Origin: Cyanophora paradoxa
Taxonomy: Eukaryota > Glaucocystophyceae > Cyanophorales > Cyanophoraceae
Direction: 5' to 3'
Assembly: GCA_004431415.1 (NCBI GenBank)
Contig: QPMI01000176.1
Coordinates: 62,001 to 126,000, forward strand
Length of the DNA stretch: 64,000 nt
The notes under the pieces are model-generated. The model was not told where the DNA came from. It saw only the letters and a list, made by a program, of their open reading frames with translations, and searched no databases. Numbering within the stretch: position 1 is the stretch's first letter; every line of letters begins with the position of its first letter. A program made the position numbers and the translations under genes. Below are positions 61,950-64,000 of the stretch, in pieces.

Positions 61950-63170
61950 ATGGCGTCGGCAGGCCGCAAGAAGGTTCTCCTGAAAGGTCCGCACGCACAG
62001 AATGCCTCATTTCCGGCCCGTCCGCGCTCGCTGATCGGATTCGGCCGCTGTCCGCCCCTTTGACCTTCCGCGGCGCCCGCAGTGATCATACTTGGAGATT
62101 CCGGGTGCGCGTCGCACGCCCACTGCGCGAGCTAGCGAATGCATACGGGGTGTGATGGGCACAGTTGCGTACGCTGATCTCTGAAGTGGTCTTCCCCCGC
62201 AGCGTGGGCAAGACGTCGCTGATGAACCAGTGTGCCGTATCTGAGCCGTCCCGCGTCCGCTGCTCGCGAGACTCTGAGGCAGCGCCTCGCCAGGTATGTG
62301 AACAAAAAGTTCACGAACCAGTACAAAGCGACTATCGGCGCGGACTTCCTGACGAAGGAGGTCATGGTCGATGATCGGCTCGTGACCATGCAGGCGCGAT
62401 GGCGATCCGCGCGCTTCGGCCCTCAGACGTATGACCGCCTCTTGCAGATTTGGGATACGGCGGGCCAGGAGCGCTTCCAGAGCCTCGGCGTCGCATTCTA
62501 TCGCGGCGCTGACTCCTGCGTGCTTGTCTTCGACGTGAACAACGCGAAGACGTTCGAGAACCTTGACAGCTGGAGGGACGAGTTTTTGATCCAGGTCGGC
62601 CGCGCCCACGCACGTGGACTAGCTTATAGCTAAGGTGTTCTTCCTTGATTCTTCCTTTTGCGCTCACGTTGCACGCGCCGGCCCGCTTTGCAGGCTGGTC
62701 CGAGGGATCCGGAGAGCTTCCCGTTCGTGGTCATTGGCAACAAGATCGATCTGGAGGGCCAGCGCGTGGTACGCGCACCCCTTTCTTTCAAGCGCCGCTT
62801 GCCATGCGCGCGGTCCCGACCGTCTCTCCACCCCCAGGTTTCGGCCAAGCGTGCGATCGCCTGGTGCCAATCCAAGGGCAACATTCCGTACTTCGAGACG
62901 AGCGCGAAGGAGGCCATCAATGTCGAGCAGGCGTTCCAGGTCCGGCCGCGATCCGATGCTCCCGTCCCGCCTTCTCCCTCGACCGCCCCGCAGGTCATCG
63001 CCAAGAACGCGCTGAAGCAGGAGCAGTCGCAGGAGGACATGTGCGCCCTTCTCCGGAAGCTCCGCCCTCGTCGCTCTCCCGCCTGACGCTGGATTCCGCG
63101 CAGCTTCCTCCCCGACACCATCGACATCTCCGCGGAGCAGAAGCCCACCGCTAGCAGCTGCAACTGCTGA
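61950..63170 (+). CDS. RAB7: Rab7-type small GTPase
   Basis: Start ATG 61950 ([12 protein letters not shown]). Spliced exons give KVIILGDSG plus VGKTSLMNQ (P-loop GDSGVGKTS), [23 protein letters not shown] (switch I, effector Thr in YKATIGADF), [29 protein letters not shown] (switch II), NKID and ETSAKEA nucleotide motifs, then QEQSQED and a C-terminus ending SSCNC with the doubly prenylated Cys-x-Cys. [14 protein letters not shown] and [14 protein letters not shown] are diagnostic of Rab7, which directs late endosome/vacuole fusion. The gene has at least eight exons; the intron 62394-62447 begins GC. Stop TGA at 63168-63170. Confidence 0.95.
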
Positions 63171-64000
63171 GAGCCCTCGCCTTCCCTTCTTCTTCCCTCC
63201 TTATCCCTCCTTTGCCCTCCCGTAACTCTTCCTGCTCGTCTCGATCCGTTATGCCAGCTCCCAAATCCCCCAATTTCGGTTGGCAATCTCTAGGTAGGAA
63301 TGCGTCTTGCAAGTAATACTCTTTTAATTGGTTCACACAATTGCAAGGGGCGCTGGGGTCGATCCGCCCTCAACCTCGGGCTCTGGGTCGGCGAGGAAGC
63401 CCAGCCCTGCCGAGAAGAGAAAGAGGCGCGCGCGTTAGGTTCGGCGCTGGCGAGAGCGAGCCGGCGCGCACCGTCGTTCTCGGGGCCGCCGGCCGCCAGT
63501 CCCGCGGCTGCGAGGGAAGCACAGTCAGTCTCTGGCAGGCGGGGAGAAGTGGGGGGCACGCACGGGGCACGAAGGAGGGCCGACCGCCACCTGCGCAGGG
63601 AATCAGCTCTAGCTATAGAGTGCGCTATAGGGCGCCCGTGAGATTCGGGACTGCCGGAGCTACGAGGGTCTCTGGACTGCAGAGGCTACGGAATTACATG
63701 AGCATGGCGGCGCTCCGGTCACCGGGTGACAGCGGCGAGCCAGCCGATGCGCTAGAGAAATCCGAAGGATCGGCGGAGGGAGGGCAGTAGTGCGAGGGCA
63801 GAACGGGTAGCTTTAGATGCGCTAGAGGTGTCCCCGGACGGCGCTAGGCAACTATGCGCCGAAACGCGGGCCGAACCGAGGAAGGAGGCGAGAGCCACGT
63901 AGGCGCTGTAGAGGGCGGCTTGGGGGATGAGACCGCACGACCCCACCCTGCCGGGGACCGGGAAGCCTTCCGCCCCAGTCAAGCCCGCAGAGTGGGGGGC
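63171..64000. other. Downstream region at window edge
   Basis: No gene recognised. The ORFs near 63340-63790 (plus) and 63752-63982 (minus) lack domains, and codon use does not decide between them. Confidence 0.4.

Overview
This is nuclear DNA of a eukaryote, most likely a flagellated unicellular alga. The host sequence is very GC-rich. Its genes are split by many short introns (mostly 50-70 bp, starting GTGCG and ending GCAG, occasionally GC-AG), and several products are typical of motile eukaryotes: a MORN-repeat protein, an STPGR/SHIPPO-like protein and a long coiled-coil protein. A haptophyte would fit the GC content and the GC-AG introns, but that is inference; nothing here proves the lineage.

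Inserted in this DNA at 6064-30248 is a 24.2-kb element of clearly lower GC and different codon use: an integrated virus of the Polinton/Maverick and Polinton-like virus group. It has long terminal inverted repeats (an outer 548 bp that looks essentially identical and a diverged inner part) and a 6-bp target duplication (AAGGCA at 6058-6063 and 30249-30254). It carries the core of this group: protein-primed family B DNA polymerase, retroviral-type integrase, FtsK/HerA (A32-like) packaging ATPase, double jelly-roll major capsid protein and penton/minor-capsid-like proteins. Its accessory genes are unusual: a 1787-residue phage-style fibre with HxH repeats and a C-terminal S74 chaperone, a patatin phospholipase with a discoidin-like tail, an HNH-AP2 nuclease, two paralogous virion-like proteins and a pair of outward-reading paralogues at the two termini. 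The capsid gene (two breaks) and polymerase gene (one break) carry frameshifts, all at homopolymer runs. No maturation protease was recognised.

Left of the element: a partial unknown gene (1-1981, minus), an AT-rich repeat region with a MITE-like element, and a papain-family cysteine protease (3596-5763, minus). Right of it: a (TA)n tract, a MAGE/NSE3 gene, a coiled-coil gene, SmD1, a low-complexity gene, a long repeat-rich gene-poor stretch (38.1-42.9 kb) with a tandem array and an intact tRNA-derived SINE, an RWP-RK transcription factor, a MORN protein, the long coiled-coil protein, the STPGR protein, a TRIM37-like ubiquitin ligase and a Rab7 GTPase. Exon boundaries of host genes were read by eye; the coordinates give the span from start to stop and include introns.
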